Positions 18,919-29,131 of a stretch of 64,000 nucleotides of DNA are shown here, one piece after another (position 1 is the stretch's first letter; each line of letters begins with the position of its first letter). A program made the translations under genes and the position numbers. Under the pieces are notes generated by a model, which had not been told where the DNA came from, made no database searches, and saw only the letters and a list, made by a program, of their open reading frames with translations. The stretch spans positions 1-64,000 of the forward strand of contig NZ_SWAR01000030.1 in the NCBI RefSeq assembly GCF_006386545.1, in the 5' to 3' direction. The stretch comes from Methylibium rhizosphaerae (lineage in GTDB: Bacteria; Pseudomonadota; Gammaproteobacteria; Burkholderiales; Burkholderiaceae_C).

Positions 18919-20408
18919 GCGTCCGCCCCCTGCACCAGCTCAGCGTGGCCGAGGTCGGCCGCGGGCTCGCCGCCGGCGAGTTTTCGAGCGAGGAACTCAC
19001 GTCACACCTGCTTGCACGTGTGGCCACCCATGAACAACTCGGCGCCTTCCTGCAGGTGGATGCCGCTTTGGCACAACAGCAGGCCCGCGCCGCCGACGAA
19101 CGCCGGGCCCGCGGCGCGGCCCTCGGCGCGCTGGACGGCGTGCCGATCGCCCACAAGGACATCTACGTCACCACCGACTTCGCCAGCACCGCCGCCTCCA
19201 AGATGCTGGCCGGCTACCGCTCGCCCTTCGACGCCACGGTGGTGGCCAAGCTCAAGGCGGCCGGCACGGTGGCCCTGGGCAAGCTCAACTGCGACGAGTT
19301 CGCCATGGGCGGCAGCAACGAGAACTCGGCCTTCGGCCCGGCCCGCAACCCGTGGGATCCGTCGCGCATTCCCGGCGGCTCGTCGGGCGGCTCGGCGGTG
19401 GCCGTAGCCGCGCGGCTGGTGCCGGCGGCCACCGGTACCGACACCGGCGGCTCGGTGCGCCAGCCGGCCGCGCTGACCGGCGTCACCGGCATCAAGCCCA
19501 CCTACGGCCGCTGCTCGCGTTTCGGCATGATCGCCTTCGCCTCCAGCCTCGACCAGGCCGGCCCGCTGGCCAGGACCGCCGAGGATTGCGCCCTGCTGCT
19601 GCAGGCGATGAGCGGCTTCGACGAACGCGACTCGACCAGCGCGCAGCAGCCGGTGCCCGACTTCGTGGCCGCGATCGGCACCACCCGCGAAGGCGCCAGT
19701 GCAGCCCAGCCGCTCAAGGGCCTGCGCATCGGCCTGCCGAAGGAGTTCTTCGGCGAAGGTGTGGCGGCCGACGTGAGCGGCGCGGTGCGCGCGGCCCTGG
19801 CCGAATACGAGAAGCTCGGCGCCACCCTGGTGGACGTGAGCCTGCCGCGCACCGAGCTGTCGATCCCCGTGTACTACATCATCGCGCCGGCCGAGGCGAG
19901 CTCGAACCTGTCGCGCTTCGACGGGGTGCGCTACGGCCACCGGGCCAGGCAGTACACCGATCTGCTCGACATGTACCGCAAGAGCCGCAGCGAAGGCTTC
20001 GGCCCCGAGGTGAAGCGCCGCATCATGATCGGCACCTACGTGCTCAGCCACGGCTACTACGACGCCTACTACCTGCAGGCGCAGAAGCTGCGCCGCATGA
20101 TCGCCGACGACTTCCAGGCCTGCTTCAGCCAATGCGACCTGATCGCCGGCCCCGTGTCGCCCACGGTGGCCTGGAAGATCGGCGCCAAGAGCGACCCGGT
20201 GGCCAACTACCTGGCCGACATCTTCACGCTGCCCGGCAGCCTGGCCGGCCTGCCCGGCATGAGCGTGCCGGCGGGTTTCGGCGAAGGCGGGCTCCCGGTC
20301 GGCCTGCAGCTGATCGGCAACTACTGGCAGGAGGCGCAGCTGCTGCACGCGGCCCATGCCTTCCAGCAGGCCACCGACTTCCACCTCCGCGCGCCGGAGG
20401 GCTACTGA
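18915..20408 (+). CDS. gatA: Glu/Asp-tRNA(Gln/Asn) amidotransferase subunit A
   Basis: The glutaminase subunit of the tRNA-dependent amidotransferase, an amidase-signature enzyme that liberates ammonia from glutamine. It has 497 residues. The catalytic triad is Lys81 (AHKDIY), cis-Ser156 (PGGSSGGSA) and nucleophile Ser180 (GTDTGGS). It is translationally coupled to gatC through ATGA and is followed by gatB after 1 base. Confidence 0.97.
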   Translation: MSVRPLHQLSVAEVGRGLAAGEFSSEELTSHLLARVATHEQLGAFLQVDAALAQQQARAADERRARGAALGALDGVPIAHKDIYVTTDFASTAASKMLAGYRSPFDATVVAKLKAAGTVALGKLNCDEFAMGGSNENSAFGPARNPWDPSRIPGGSSGGSAVAVAARLVPAATGTDTGGSVRQPAALTGVTGIKPTYGRCSRFGMIAFASSLDQAGPLARTAEDCALLLQAMSGFDERDSTSAQQPVPDFVAAIGTTREGASAAQPLKGLRIGLPKEFFGEGVAADVSGAVRAALAEYEKLGATLVDVSLPRTELSIPVYYIIAPAEASSNLSRFDGVRYGHRARQYTDLLDMYRKSRSEGFGPEVKRRIMIGTYVLSHGYYDAYYLQAQKLRRMIADDFQACFSQCDLIAGPVSPTVAWKIGAKSDPVANYLADIFTLPGSLAGLPGMSVPAGFGEGGLPVGLQLIGNYWQEAQLLHAAHAFQQATDFHLRAPEGY

Positions 20409-20409
20409 G

Positions 20410-21858
<1,449 letters not shown>

Positions 21859-21869
21859 GCGGCGACGCC

Positions 21870-22730
21870 TTGACCGCCCCCACCATCGTTGCGGCCGGCG
21901 AGGTCGCGCCGCAGGCGCTGGCCGAGGCCTTCAACGCCAGCTTCGCCCACTATGTGGCCGGCACGATGACGCTCGACGTCCCCGGCCTGGCCGCCTTCCT
22001 CGCACGCCAGGGCGCCGATGCGGTCCTGTCGCGCGTGGCCGTGGACGCCGCCGGCCGGCCGCTGGGCTTCGTGTTCATCGGCCGGCGCCCGGAGCGCGAC
22101 GGTCCGCGCTGCCGTGTCGGCGCCATGGGCCTGCTGCCCGAGACCCGCGGCAGCGGGCTGGCGCAAGCGCTGCTCGAGCGTGCGATCACCGAGGCCGGCG
22201 GCCGCGGCGACACCGCCATCGAGCTCGAAGTGTTCGCCCAGAACCCTCGCGCGCACCGCCTGTACCTCAGCTTCGGCTTTCAGGAGGTGATGCCGCTGCA
22301 CGGGTACACCTGCGGCGCCTCGGCTGTCCGGCATGCCGAGGGGCCCGCGCCCGTTCCGGCCGTGCTGCCGCTGGCCGCGGCGGCCGACTGGCTGGCACGG
22401 CAGGTCACGGACATGCCCTTCCAGCAGTCGGCCCACCTGCTGCGCGCGCCCACCACCCGCGGCACCGCCTGGCAGGCCGGCACTGCGCTGCTGGTGTTCG
22501 ACCTGCCACCGCAGGACGACAGCATGCTGGCCCTGCGTGTGGTGCACGAGGCGGACGCCGCCAGCGGCTCGCTGGCGGGTCTGGTGAGGCGGCTTGCCGC
22601 CGAGCACCCGCAGCGGCGCCTGCAGATGCCGGCCCTGCTCGCGCCTCAACTGGGCGGAGACGTGCTGGAACAGCTGGGCTTCGTGCGCCAGCCGCTGCAC
22701 CAGTACCTGATGCGCCGGGCCTTGCACTGA
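21870..22730 (+). CDS. GNAT-family N-acetyltransferase
   Basis: A 286-residue acetyltransferase with a TTG start at 21870. The N-terminal half is a GNAT domain: VGAMGLLPETRGSGLAQALLE contains the acetyl-CoA loop (R-G-S-G-L-A), and the later AHRLYLSFGFQEV is motif B. The C-terminal half (about 130 residues) has no family I recognise and may be a second, degenerate GNAT lobe, since it ends in GFVRQPLHQYLMRR. The acceptor substrate is unknown. It follows gatB after 11 bases and may be carried on the same transcript. Confidence 0.8.
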   Translation: MTAPTIVAAGEVAPQALAEAFNASFAHYVAGTMTLDVPGLAAFLARQGADAVLSRVAVDAAGRPLGFVFIGRRPERDGPRCRVGAMGLLPETRGSGLAQALLERAITEAGGRGDTAIELEVFAQNPRAHRLYLSFGFQEVMPLHGYTCGASAVRHAEGPAPVPAVLPLAAAADWLARQVTDMPFQQSAHLLRAPTTRGTAWQAGTALLVFDLPPQDDSMLALRVVHEADAASGSLAGLVRRLAAEHPQRRLQMPALLAPQLGGDVLEQLGFVRQPLHQYLMRRALH

Positions 22731-22736
22731 CGCAGC

Positions 22737-22754
22737 CGGGGCGGCGCTGCCCCG
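22737..22754. terminator. Hairpin between convergent genes
   Basis: CGGGGC (22737-22742) and GCCCCG (22749-22754) with a 6-base loop, placed between the convergent GNAT and DUF4124 genes. A short GC-rich stem without a clear T tract, so termination is plausible but weakly supported. Confidence 0.4.
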
Positions 22755-22760
22755 TTGGGC

Positions 22761-23462
22761 TCAGGGCTTGCGGGTGGCGGCGGCGCCGGCCCCCGGCAGC
22801 GCTTCGGCCATCGCCGAACCGAGCGAACCTGGCTGCGCGCCGGCCCACAGCTTCTTCAGGCGCTCCAGCTCCTGGTCGTAGAGCGCGGTGATGCGCACGA
22901 CCTCGGCCTGCTGGTTCTGCACCAGCGTCTTCTGCGCCTCGGCCGTCACGTCGATGAACTCGAGCTGGGTCTTGAGCTTGGCCGGCAGTTGCTTGCCCTT
23001 GTAGAACTCGGCTTCGTTGAGCAGCGGCTTGCGCTCGGCCTCGATGGCCGCCAGGCGCTGCTCGGAGGCCTTGACCGCCTTGCGCACGTCGTCGAGGGCG
23101 GCTTCGCGCGCCCTGTTGTGCGCCGCCAGGTTGGGAAAGCGGTTGAGGAGGTTGCGGTCGCGGCGGATGGCGTCCTGGCGGGCGACGCGCTCGGCCGCCT
23201 TGCGGCGCTCGGCCTCCTCCACGGCAGCCCGCTCGTCGGCGGTCATCGAGGGCGGCAAGGTCTGGCGCTGGGAGCCGTCCTTGTTGAGCACCCGCTGCTC
23301 GCGGTCGAGGCATTCCAGGATGGGCCGGTCGGACGTGAGCTTGCGGCCACGCGCGTCGATACAGGTATAGATGGAGCCGGCCCCGCTATCGGGCGCCGCA
23401 AAGCACGCGGCGCCGCTCGACAGCAACAACAAAGCAGCAAATACGACGGTCCCAACGCGCAT
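22761..23462 (-). CDS. DUF4124-type periplasmic protein with coiled coil
   Basis: A secreted protein of 233 residues. A signal peptide covers residues 1-22, with cleavage near CFA-AP. A short DUF4124-like segment then follows (IYTCIDARGRKLTSDRPILEC, with a Cys pair that could form a disulfide). The remainder is a long charged helical region rich in Ala, Arg and Glu (about residues 75-215), probably a coiled coil. The function of DUF4124 is unknown. It begins 14 bases after the pyrE stop on the same strand, so it is likely co-transcribed with pyrE. Confidence 0.75.
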   Translation of the reverse strand: MRVGTVVFAALLLLSSGAACFAAPDSGAGSIYTCIDARGRKLTSDRPILECLDREQRVLNKDGSQRQTLPPSMTADERAAVEEAERRKAAERVARQDAIRRDRNLLNRFPNLAAHNRAREAALDDVRKAVKASEQRLAAIEAERKPLLNEAEFYKGKQLPAKLKTQLEFIDVTAEAQKTLVQNQQAEVVRITALYDQELERLKKLWAGAQPGSLGSAMAEALPGAGAAATRKP

Positions 23463-23476
23463 GGTTTCGTGGATTC

Positions 23477-24160
23477 TCAGACCCCGTATCGGTTCCTGTA
23501 AGCCTGAACTTTAGGGAGGTGTCGGGTCAGCTCGGGGTCCGACTGGGCGGCCAGATACTGCAGCAAGTCGGACAGGCTGGCAATCGAGACGACCGCAAGA
23601 CCGAGTGAACGCTCAACGTGCTGCACAGCGGAATGGTTGGCTTCGGACCCGTCGGATTCCGTGGCTTTTTCCTGGCGGTCGAGGGCGATCGTCACGCCGC
23701 AGGGGGTGGCGCCGGCGGCGGTGATCATGGCGATCGACTCGCGCACCGAGGTGCCGGCCGAGATGACGTCGTCGATGATCAGCACCCGGCCCTTGACTGG
23801 CGCACCCACCAGGGTGCCGCCTTCGCCGTGGTCCTTGGCTTCCTTGCGGTTGTAGGCATACGGCACGTTCTTGCCCAGCCGCGCCAGCTCGATGGCCACC
23901 GCCGCGGCCAGGGTGATGCCCTTGTAGGCCGGGCCGAACAGCAGGTCGAACTGCAGGCCCGAGGCCAGCAGGCGCCGTGCATAGAATTCCGCGAGACGGC
24001 CCAGCTTGGCGCCGTCGTCAAACAGGCCGGCGTTGAAGAAGTAGGGGCTCAGGCGCCCCGCCTTGGTCTTGAATTCGCCGAAGCGCAGCACGCCGGCTTC
24101 GACTGAAAACGCCACGAATTCCTGGGCCAGCGCATCCGAAGCGCCTTGGGCTCGGGTCAT
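23477..24160 (-). CDS. pyrE: Orotate phosphoribosyltransferase
   Basis: Catalyses orotate + PRPP to OMP in pyrimidine synthesis. It has 227 residues from the ATG at 24160. The PRPP-binding loop [17 protein letters not shown] and the flexible-loop motif [13 protein letters not shown] are intact. An insertion after the catalytic region ([18 protein letters not shown]) makes it slightly longer than the 210-215 residues of many homologues. It is divergent from xth, with the start codons only about 12 bases apart. Confidence 0.95.
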   Translation of the reverse strand: MTRAQGASDALAQEFVAFSVEAGVLRFGEFKTKAGRLSPYFFNAGLFDDGAKLGRLAEFYARRLLASGLQFDLLFGPAYKGITLAAAVAIELARLGKNVPYAYNRKEAKDHGEGGTLVGAPVKGRVLIIDDVISAGTSVRESIAMITAAGATPCGVTIALDRQEKATESDGSEANHSAVQHVERSLGLAVVSIASLSDLLQYLAAQSDPELTRHLPKVQAYRNRYGV

Positions 24161-24172
24161 GGGAGCACCCCT

Positions 24173-24958
24173 TTGTTTCGACTCGTCTCTCTCAACCTCA
24201 ATGGCATCCGGTCTGCCGCCAACAAGGGCTTCGTGCCCTGGGCCGAAAGCGTCGCGGCGGATTGTATGGGGGTGCAGGAACTCAAATGCCAGGCCGAACA
24301 CGTGGTGGGCAAGTTCGACACGCTGGCCGGCATGACGGGCCATTTCCACTACGCCGCCAAGCCCGGCTATTCGGGCGTGGGGCTGTACAGCAGGCGCGAG
24401 CCGAGCGACGTGCTGATCGGCTGGGGCAACCAGGAATTCGACGCCGAGGGCCGGTACGTGGAGGCGCGCTTCGACACACCGCACCGCAAGCTGTCGGTCA
24501 TCAGCTGCTACTTCCCCAGCGGCTCGAGCTCCGAGGAGCGGCAGCTGGCCAAGTTCCGCTTCCTCGAGGGCTTCTTTCCGCACATGCGCGAGCTGAAGGC
24601 CGAACGTGAATTCCTGCTCGTGGGCGACGTGAACATCGCCCACAAGGAGATCGACCTGAAGAACTGGCGGGGCAACCAGAAGAACAGCGGCTTCCTGCCC
24701 GAGGAACGCGCGTGGATGACCCGTTCTCTTGAGGAGCTGGGGCTGGTGGACGTGTTCCGCACGCTCAACGACCGCGGCGAGCAGTACACCTGGTGGAGCA
24801 ACCGCGGCCAGGCCTGGGCCAAGAACGTGGGCTGGCGGATCGACTACCACCTGGCCACGCCCGGCATCGCGAGCCTGGCCCGGCGCGAGTTCATCTACAA
24901 GGACGAGCGCTTCTCGGACCACGCGCCGCTGGTGATCGACTACGACTTCACCCTGTAG
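24173..24958 (+). CDS. xth: Exodeoxyribonuclease III (AP endonuclease)
   Basis: A base-excision-repair nuclease of the EEP superfamily with 261 residues. The proposed TTG start at 24173 gives the usual opening [14 protein letters not shown] and has a GGGAG ribosome site 7 bases upstream; an in-frame ATG at 24146 would overlap the start of pyrE. Active-site motifs are GVQELK (Glu), [10 protein letters not shown] (Asp, Asn) and the terminal [14 protein letters not shown] (Asp-His). The protein appears complete. Confidence 0.93.
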   Translation: MFRLVSLNLNGIRSAANKGFVPWAESVAADCMGVQELKCQAEHVVGKFDTLAGMTGHFHYAAKPGYSGVGLYSRREPSDVLIGWGNQEFDAEGRYVEARFDTPHRKLSVISCYFPSGSSSEERQLAKFRFLEGFFPHMRELKAEREFLLVGDVNIAHKEIDLKNWRGNQKNSGFLPEERAWMTRSLEELGLVDVFRTLNDRGEQYTWWSNRGQAWAKNVGWRIDYHLATPGIASLARREFIYKDERFSDHAPLVIDYDFTL

Positions 24959-25134
24959 CGGCCGCCTCGCCGCCGCGCCGGCCGGCAACAAACGGCATCA
25001 AGCGCAGATATTTCACGCGCGGGTGCGGCGCCAGCGCGACGCTTCATCCTTTCGTACGTAGCGCAGCCGGAGGCAGGGCGGCATCCTTGGCCTCATCCCC
25101 GTCACTCACTGCAATCCGAAAGAAGGAAGTACGC
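24959..25134 (+). promoter_or_regulatory. Intergenic region before the outer-membrane protein gene
   Basis: 176 bases with locally lower GC (GCAGATATTTCACG, CATCCTTTCGTACG) that probably hold a promoter for the following gene. No clear -35/-10 pair can be fixed by eye. The ribosome site AAGGAAG precedes the ATG at 25135. Confidence 0.3.
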
Positions 25135-25785
25135 ATGAAGCCTTACCGCACCCTCGCCGCACTCGGTCTCGCGGCCGGCCTGCTCGGCACCGCCCAGGCG
25201 GGCGAGGTCTACGGCCAGCTCGGCTTTCCGGGCGCGGGCCTGGGTTTCGCCCAGCCGCTCAACAGCCACTTCACCGTGCGCGCCGACTACCTGACGCTCG
25301 GCACCCATGACGACCAGTACGACGAGGAAGGCATCCGCTACGAAGGCACTCTGAAGTTCGCCCGCGGCGGTGTGTTCGCCGACTGGTTTCCCATGGCCGG
25401 GGGCTTCCGCGTCACCGCCGGCATCACGGCCAACAACATGAAGCTCGCGCTCACCGCGCGCGGCACCAACCAGCCGGTGGAAATCGGCGACACGACCTAC
25501 GTGCTCACGCCGCAGGACCGCATCGATGCCGAGGTCAAGCTGCCCAGTACCACGCCTTACCTGGGCATCGGCTGGGGCCACCACGACGCCGGCACCGGGC
25601 TGCGCTTCTCGTTCGACCTGGGCGCCATCATCGGCAAGGCCAAGGTCAGGACCTCGGTAAGCGGCCCCAACGCCAACCTGGTGAGCCAGCAGGACCTGGA
25701 CAAGGAAACCGCCGAGCTGCGCGACGGCGTGGGCAAGGTGAAGGCGATCCCGCAGATCAGCTTCGCCATCGGCTACTCGTTCTGA
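25135..25785 (+). CDS. Small outer-membrane beta-barrel protein
   Basis: A 216-residue exported protein with a clean signal peptide (residues 1-22, ending TAQA-GE). The mature part alternates polar and aromatic/hydrophobic residues like an eight-stranded barrel and ends in FAIGYSF, with the terminal Phe expected by the BAM insertion machinery. It resembles OmpW/OmpA-barrel-type hypothetical proteins. Ligand and role are unknown. A single-gene unit: promoter region before it and a strong terminator after it. Confidence 0.75.
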   Translation: MKPYRTLAALGLAAGLLGTAQAGEVYGQLGFPGAGLGFAQPLNSHFTVRADYLTLGTHDDQYDEEGIRYEGTLKFARGGVFADWFPMAGGFRVTAGITANNMKLALTARGTNQPVEIGDTTYVLTPQDRIDAEVKLPSTTPYLGIGWGHHDAGTGLRFSFDLGAIIGKAKVRTSVSGPNANLVSQQDLDKETAELRDGVGKVKAIPQISFAIGYSF

Positions 25786-25788
25786 CCG

Positions 25789-25815
25789 GCCCGGAGCGCC
25801 TGGAGCGCTCCGGGC
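25789..25815 (+). terminator. Intrinsic terminator after the outer-membrane protein gene
   Basis: A perfect 11-base stem (25789-25799 with 25805-25815), a 5-base loop, then GTTTG. It starts 3 bases past the stop codon. Confidence 0.7.
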
Positions 25816-25857
25816 GTTTGGAACAATGGGTGGTCGATTCCCCACACCACGGCCGCC

Positions 25858-26496
25858 ATGCTCCGCTACCTCACCGTTCCCGTCACCGCCTTCACACAGA
25901 ACTGCTCCATCGTCTGGTGCGACAAGACGATGGAGGCTGCCGTCATCGACCCGGGCGGTGACCTCGACACCTTGCGGTCCGAGATCCGCCGGCTCGGCGT
26001 CACACTCAAGGCCATCTGGCTCACCCATGCCCACATCGACCATGCCGGCGGCACCGGCACGCTGGCGCGCGAGGAAGGGCTGCCCATCATCGGCCCGCAC
26101 CCTGCCGACCAGTTCTGGATCGACGGGCTGCCGCAGCAAAGCCGCATGTTCGGCTTCCCGCCCGCGGAGCCGTTCGCGCCAACGCGCTGGCTGCAAGACG
26201 GAGACGCGGTACAGGTCGGAGAGAGCACCCTGGCGGTACGCCATTGCCCCGGCCACACCCCCGGCCACGTGGTGTTCTACTCGGCCGAGGCACAGCGCGC
26301 CTTCGTGGGCGACGTGCTGTTCGCCGGCTCCATCGGCCGCACCGACTTCCCCGGCGGCGACTTCGACACGCTGATCGCCTCCATCACCCAGCGGCTGTGG
26401 CCGATGGGTGACGGCACCGTGTTCATTCCAGGCCATGGCCCGGAGAGCAGCTTCGGCCGGGAGCGCCGCTCGAACCCCTACGTGCGCGGCACCTGA
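25858..26496 (+). CDS. Metallo-beta-lactamase-fold hydrolase (glyoxalase II-like)
   Basis: A 212-residue metal-dependent hydrolase, similar to YcbL-type glyoxalase II relatives. The metal ligands are complete: HAHIDH (His57, His59, Asp61, His62), then CPGHTPGH, GDVLFAGSIGRTDFPGGD (bridging Asp) and IPGHGPES. Family members act on thioesters such as S-lactoylglutathione; the exact substrate is not determined. The ATG at 25858 is the first plausible start after the terminator. Confidence 0.9.
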   Translation: MLRYLTVPVTAFTQNCSIVWCDKTMEAAVIDPGGDLDTLRSEIRRLGVTLKAIWLTHAHIDHAGGTGTLAREEGLPIIGPHPADQFWIDGLPQQSRMFGFPPAEPFAPTRWLQDGDAVQVGESTLAVRHCPGHTPGHVVFYSAEAQRAFVGDVLFAGSIGRTDFPGGDFDTLIASITQRLWPMGDGTVFIPGHGPESSFGRERRSNPYVRGT

Positions 26497-26517
26497 GCGC
26501 TGAGGTGCGTCCGGCGC

Positions 26518-26531
26518 GGTGAATATTCACC
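26518..26531. promoter_or_regulatory. Perfect 14-base palindrome upstream of the LuxR-type regulator
   Basis: GGTGAATATTCACC reads the same on both strands and lies between the hydrolase stop and the next regulator gene, in an otherwise GC-rich stretch. An operator is plausible. Confidence 0.4.
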
Positions 26532-26572
26532 AGGCGCCGGGGCAATAGGCACGGCCTGCGCGACGCCCGCCC

Positions 26573-26603
26573 CGCTACCTTTGTAGCGACCGTCACCGCT
26601 ACA
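26573..26603 (+). promoter_or_regulatory. Three alternating CGCTAC/GTAGCG half-sites before the regulator
   Basis: CGCTAC (26573-26578), GTAGCG (26583-26588) and CGCTACA (26597-26603) make two overlapping inverted repeats, the second with perfect 7-base arms and an 8-base spacer. They end just before the ribosome site of the gene at 26619, so this may be an autoregulatory operator or a switchable hairpin. Confidence 0.45.
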
Positions 26604-26618
26604 CACCGGAGGGGCTGC

Positions 26619-27281
26619 ATGAACCAAGCGCTGTTCACAAGCAACGACCTTGACGCCGACCCGCGGGCCGCGGGCATTCCCCGGCATTCGGGTGCCGCGG
26701 GCAGCGAGCTGCTCGCGCTCGTGCTCGACGAGATCGACTACCCGGTGCTGGTGGTCGGCACCGACGGGATCCTGCGCTTCGGCAACCACCTCGCGATGCA
26801 CGAGTGCTCCGGCGCCGGCCCGCTGCAGCTGCTGCAGGGGCAGGTGAGCGCGCGGCACCGCGCAGACCAGGGGGCGCTGACACGCGCCCTGGCGGACGCC
26901 GAACGCGGCCGGCGCAGCCTGCTGCCTCTGCAGGACACCAACGGCCGCGTCACCGTGGCGGTGGTGCCTCTGCGCACCGGCGCCGACGCACATGTGCTGC
27001 TGGTGCTGGCCAAGCGGCAGGTGTGCGAATCGCTCAGCGTCAGCTTCTTCTCGAAACTGCATGCCCTCACCCCCGCCGAGAACACCGTGCTGCTGGCGCT
27101 GTGCAAGGGCCTTCGGCCGCGCGAGATCGCCGAACACCAATGCGTCGCGATCTCTACCATCCGCACGCAGGTCAGCAGCATCCGCAGCAAGACGGCGGCT
27201 GGGAGCATTCGCGAACTGGTCAAGCAGGTGGCCACGCTGCCGCCCATTGCGCCGGCGGTGAAGATGGCGGCGGTGCACTGA
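26619..27281 (+). CDS. LuxR-type helix-turn-helix regulator
   Basis: A 220-residue regulator. The N-terminal part (to about residue 140) resembles a PAS-like sensor (DYPVLVVGTDGILRFGN). The C-terminal GerE-type HTH lies in LTPAENTVLLALCKGLRPREIAEH and STIRTQVSSIRSKT. A strong ribosome site (GGAGGGG) precedes the ATG. It is followed by a Crp/Fnr gene on the same strand. Unlike canonical quorum-sensing LuxR proteins, no autoinducer-binding domain is recognisable. Confidence 0.8.
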   Translation: MNQALFTSNDLDADPRAAGIPRHSGAAGSELLALVLDEIDYPVLVVGTDGILRFGNHLAMHECSGAGPLQLLQGQVSARHRADQGALTRALADAERGRRSLLPLQDTNGRVTVAVVPLRTGADAHVLLVLAKRQVCESLSVSFFSKLHALTPAENTVLLALCKGLRPREIAEHQCVAISTIRTQVSSIRSKTAAGSIRELVKQVATLPPIAPAVKMAAVH

Positions 27282-27323
27282 ATACGTCACCCGTCGCAAG
27301 GGCCCTCGGCTACATTGGCACAC

Positions 27324-27343
27324 GCACGCGCCGCCGCGCGTGC
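27324..27343. other. GC-rich hairpin upstream of the Crp/Fnr gene
   Basis: GCACGCGC (27324-27331) and GCGCGTGC (27336-27343) with a 4-base loop. It lies 24 bases before the next ATG; it may end the previous transcript or influence translation. Confidence 0.4.
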
Positions 27344-27366
27344 GCCGCACGTGTGGAGAGGGTGCG

Positions 27367-28026
27367 ATGGCAGGAACTCAAGAACAACCCGCCGCCAACG
27401 GCGCTCCGTCCCCGTTCAGCCCCGGCCTGCAGGCGCTGGCAGAGCGTGGCGAACTGCGCCACTACCGGCGCAACACGCTGATCATCCAGGAGGGCGATGT
27501 CGGCGACACCCTCTTCATCATCCTCGCCGGCCGTCTGAAGGCGTTCTCGATGGGCGCCAAGGATCGGGAGATCACCTTCGGCATCTACGGCCCCGGCGAA
27601 TACGTCGGCGAGATGAGCCTGGACGGCGGCCCGCGGTCGGCCTCGGTGATCACGCTGGAGCCGAGCGTGTGCACGGTCGTCACGCGGCACACGCTCAAGC
27701 AGCACATCGCTCAGCATCCGGAGTTCGCACTCGAACTCCTGGCAAAGGTGATCCGGCGCGCACGCATGGCCACGCGCGATGCGCGCAACATGGCGCTGCT
27801 GGATGCGTACGGGCGGCTGGTGCGGCTGCTGGATGAGCTGGCGGTGCCGCAGGGGGACGGCACGCGCGTGATCCACGAGCGGCTCACGCATGCGGAGATC
27901 GCGAGCCGGGTGGGGTGCTCGAGGGAGATGGTGTCGAGGTTGATGAAGGACTTGGAGCGAGGTGGGTACCTTGCTGCAAACGGAGCATCGATTCGACTGA
28001 AGTCACACCTCCCGTCCAATTGGTGA
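27367..28026 (+). CDS. Crp/Fnr-family transcriptional regulator
   Basis: A 219-residue regulator with an N-terminal cyclic-nucleotide-binding-type beta barrel (IQEGDVGDTLFIILAGRLKAF, then GEYVGEMSLDGGPRSASV) and a C-terminal winged HTH (THAEIASRVGCSREMVSRLMKDLERGGYL). The start at 27367 has a good ribosome site (GGAGAGGG). The barrel lacks the N-terminal Cys cluster of FNR, so it is more CRP-like. A class III cyclase is encoded a few kilobases away (minus strand), so a cyclic nucleotide ligand is conceivable but unproven. Confidence 0.88.
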   Translation: MAGTQEQPAANGAPSPFSPGLQALAERGELRHYRRNTLIIQEGDVGDTLFIILAGRLKAFSMGAKDREITFGIYGPGEYVGEMSLDGGPRSASVITLEPSVCTVVTRHTLKQHIAQHPEFALELLAKVIRRARMATRDARNMALLDAYGRLVRLLDELAVPQGDGTRVIHERLTHAEIASRVGCSREMVSRLMKDLERGGYLAANGASIRLKSHLPSNW

Positions 28027-28050
28027 ACGCTTCGAACGAGATCGCGTCGT

Positions 28051-29106
28051 TCAGAGCCATTCATAGGAGGCCAAGGTCAAGAGATCCCCCCAGAGCGGTG
28101 CTTCTTCCCCGGTCAGACCCTGCGCGCGCTGCAGAGTTACGGTGACGTCGTACACGGGGTCGACCTGGCCCTGGACTGCTCCTTCAGTGCGCAGGAACAA
28201 GAACTGAGTGCTGCCAGAGCCGAGGCCGATGGCCCATGTGGCGAATGACAAGGCAATTGCAAGGCCACCCAAGCCATCCACAGGATAGTGAAGACCTGCG
28301 ACGACGCGGTTGTCGGCTACTCCCAGTGCCAGGTTCAGCAGATCTTGGAAAGCCTCCGATCGGTTCACGACGGTCGGCAAAATCAGTGCAAGGGCAAAGG
28401 CATAGGCGGCGTGGCCAGCTGGGAAGCTGCGGTGGCCCGGGACGGCAATGAGCGGCATCACTTTGGCGTTCAACTCCGCGGGTCGCTGGATGTGAAGCGC
28501 CGCTTTCAATGCGTGAACTGGTCCCGCGATCGCGTCCGCTACCACCTGCATCAGAAGAACTGTCCATGGATGGGAGTCCGGGGTCATGCCGAGCACCGAC
28601 CCGATGAACGCATCAATTGCCGAGACCTGTGCAAGGATCTCGCCTTGTCGTGATTGACGGTCTGACTTTCTGGTCACGACGTCGCTCGCCTCGGCATCGA
28701 GCATGCTTGCCGGCGACTCGAGGCTGCAAATGCAAGCACCGCTTCCCGCGACGCTGGATGTCTTCGCGGTTGTCTTGCCGCCTGAGGTGGAGGAAGTCGT
28801 TCGTAGCGATTGAAGCAACTCCTGACGACAGAGGAGAACGAGAACCTCGGGGGCAAGCTTGCGAAGCTCTCCCCCAGCCGCCGGCGCAGGCGTGATCTTG
28901 AACGCAGCGATGATCTGACTGTAGTTAGTCTGCAGGGGTTGCTTGTTCTTCTGATACCAGGGCCACCCGGGCGGAAGCCGCTTTGCCGCCTCCTCTATGG
29001 CCTTTGTGAGCAGCTCCTCGGATACGCTGCCTGGCGATGAATCGAACGCCGTATATCCAAGCCTGCGCCGCCCCGGGATGGGCCCAGGCGTAAGAAACAT
29101 CACCAT
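28051..29106 (-). CDS. PAP2-superfamily phosphatase (vanadium haloperoxidase-like)
   Basis: A 351-residue protein with all three PAP2 motifs: K-x6-RP (Lys201, Arg208-Pro209 in KAALHIQRP), PAGH (229-232, in SFPAGHAAYAF) and R-x5-H-x3-D (Arg267, His273, Asp277). There are few strongly hydrophobic segments, so it is closer to soluble vanadium-dependent haloperoxidase-like members than to membrane lipid phosphatases. The start at 29106 has a strong AGGAG. Composition is visibly lower in GC than its neighbours. It follows the cyclase gene by 25 bases on the same strand and is probably in the same operon. Confidence 0.8.
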   Translation of the reverse strand: MVMFLTPGPIPGRRRLGYTAFDSSPGSVSEELLTKAIEEAAKRLPPGWPWYQKNKQPLQTNYSQIIAAFKITPAPAAGGELRKLAPEVLVLLCRQELLQSLRTTSSTSGGKTTAKTSSVAGSGACICSLESPASMLDAEASDVVTRKSDRQSRQGEILAQVSAIDAFIGSVLGMTPDSHPWTVLLMQVVADAIAGPVHALKAALHIQRPAELNAKVMPLIAVPGHRSFPAGHAAYAFALALILPTVVNRSEAFQDLLNLALGVADNRVVAGLHYPVDGLGGLAIALSFATWAIGLGSGSTQFLFLRTEGAVQGQVDPVYDVTVTLQRAQGLTGEEAPLWGDLLTLASYEWL

Positions 29107-29131
29107 CGCCTCTCTCCTTTTGAGATTGTGG

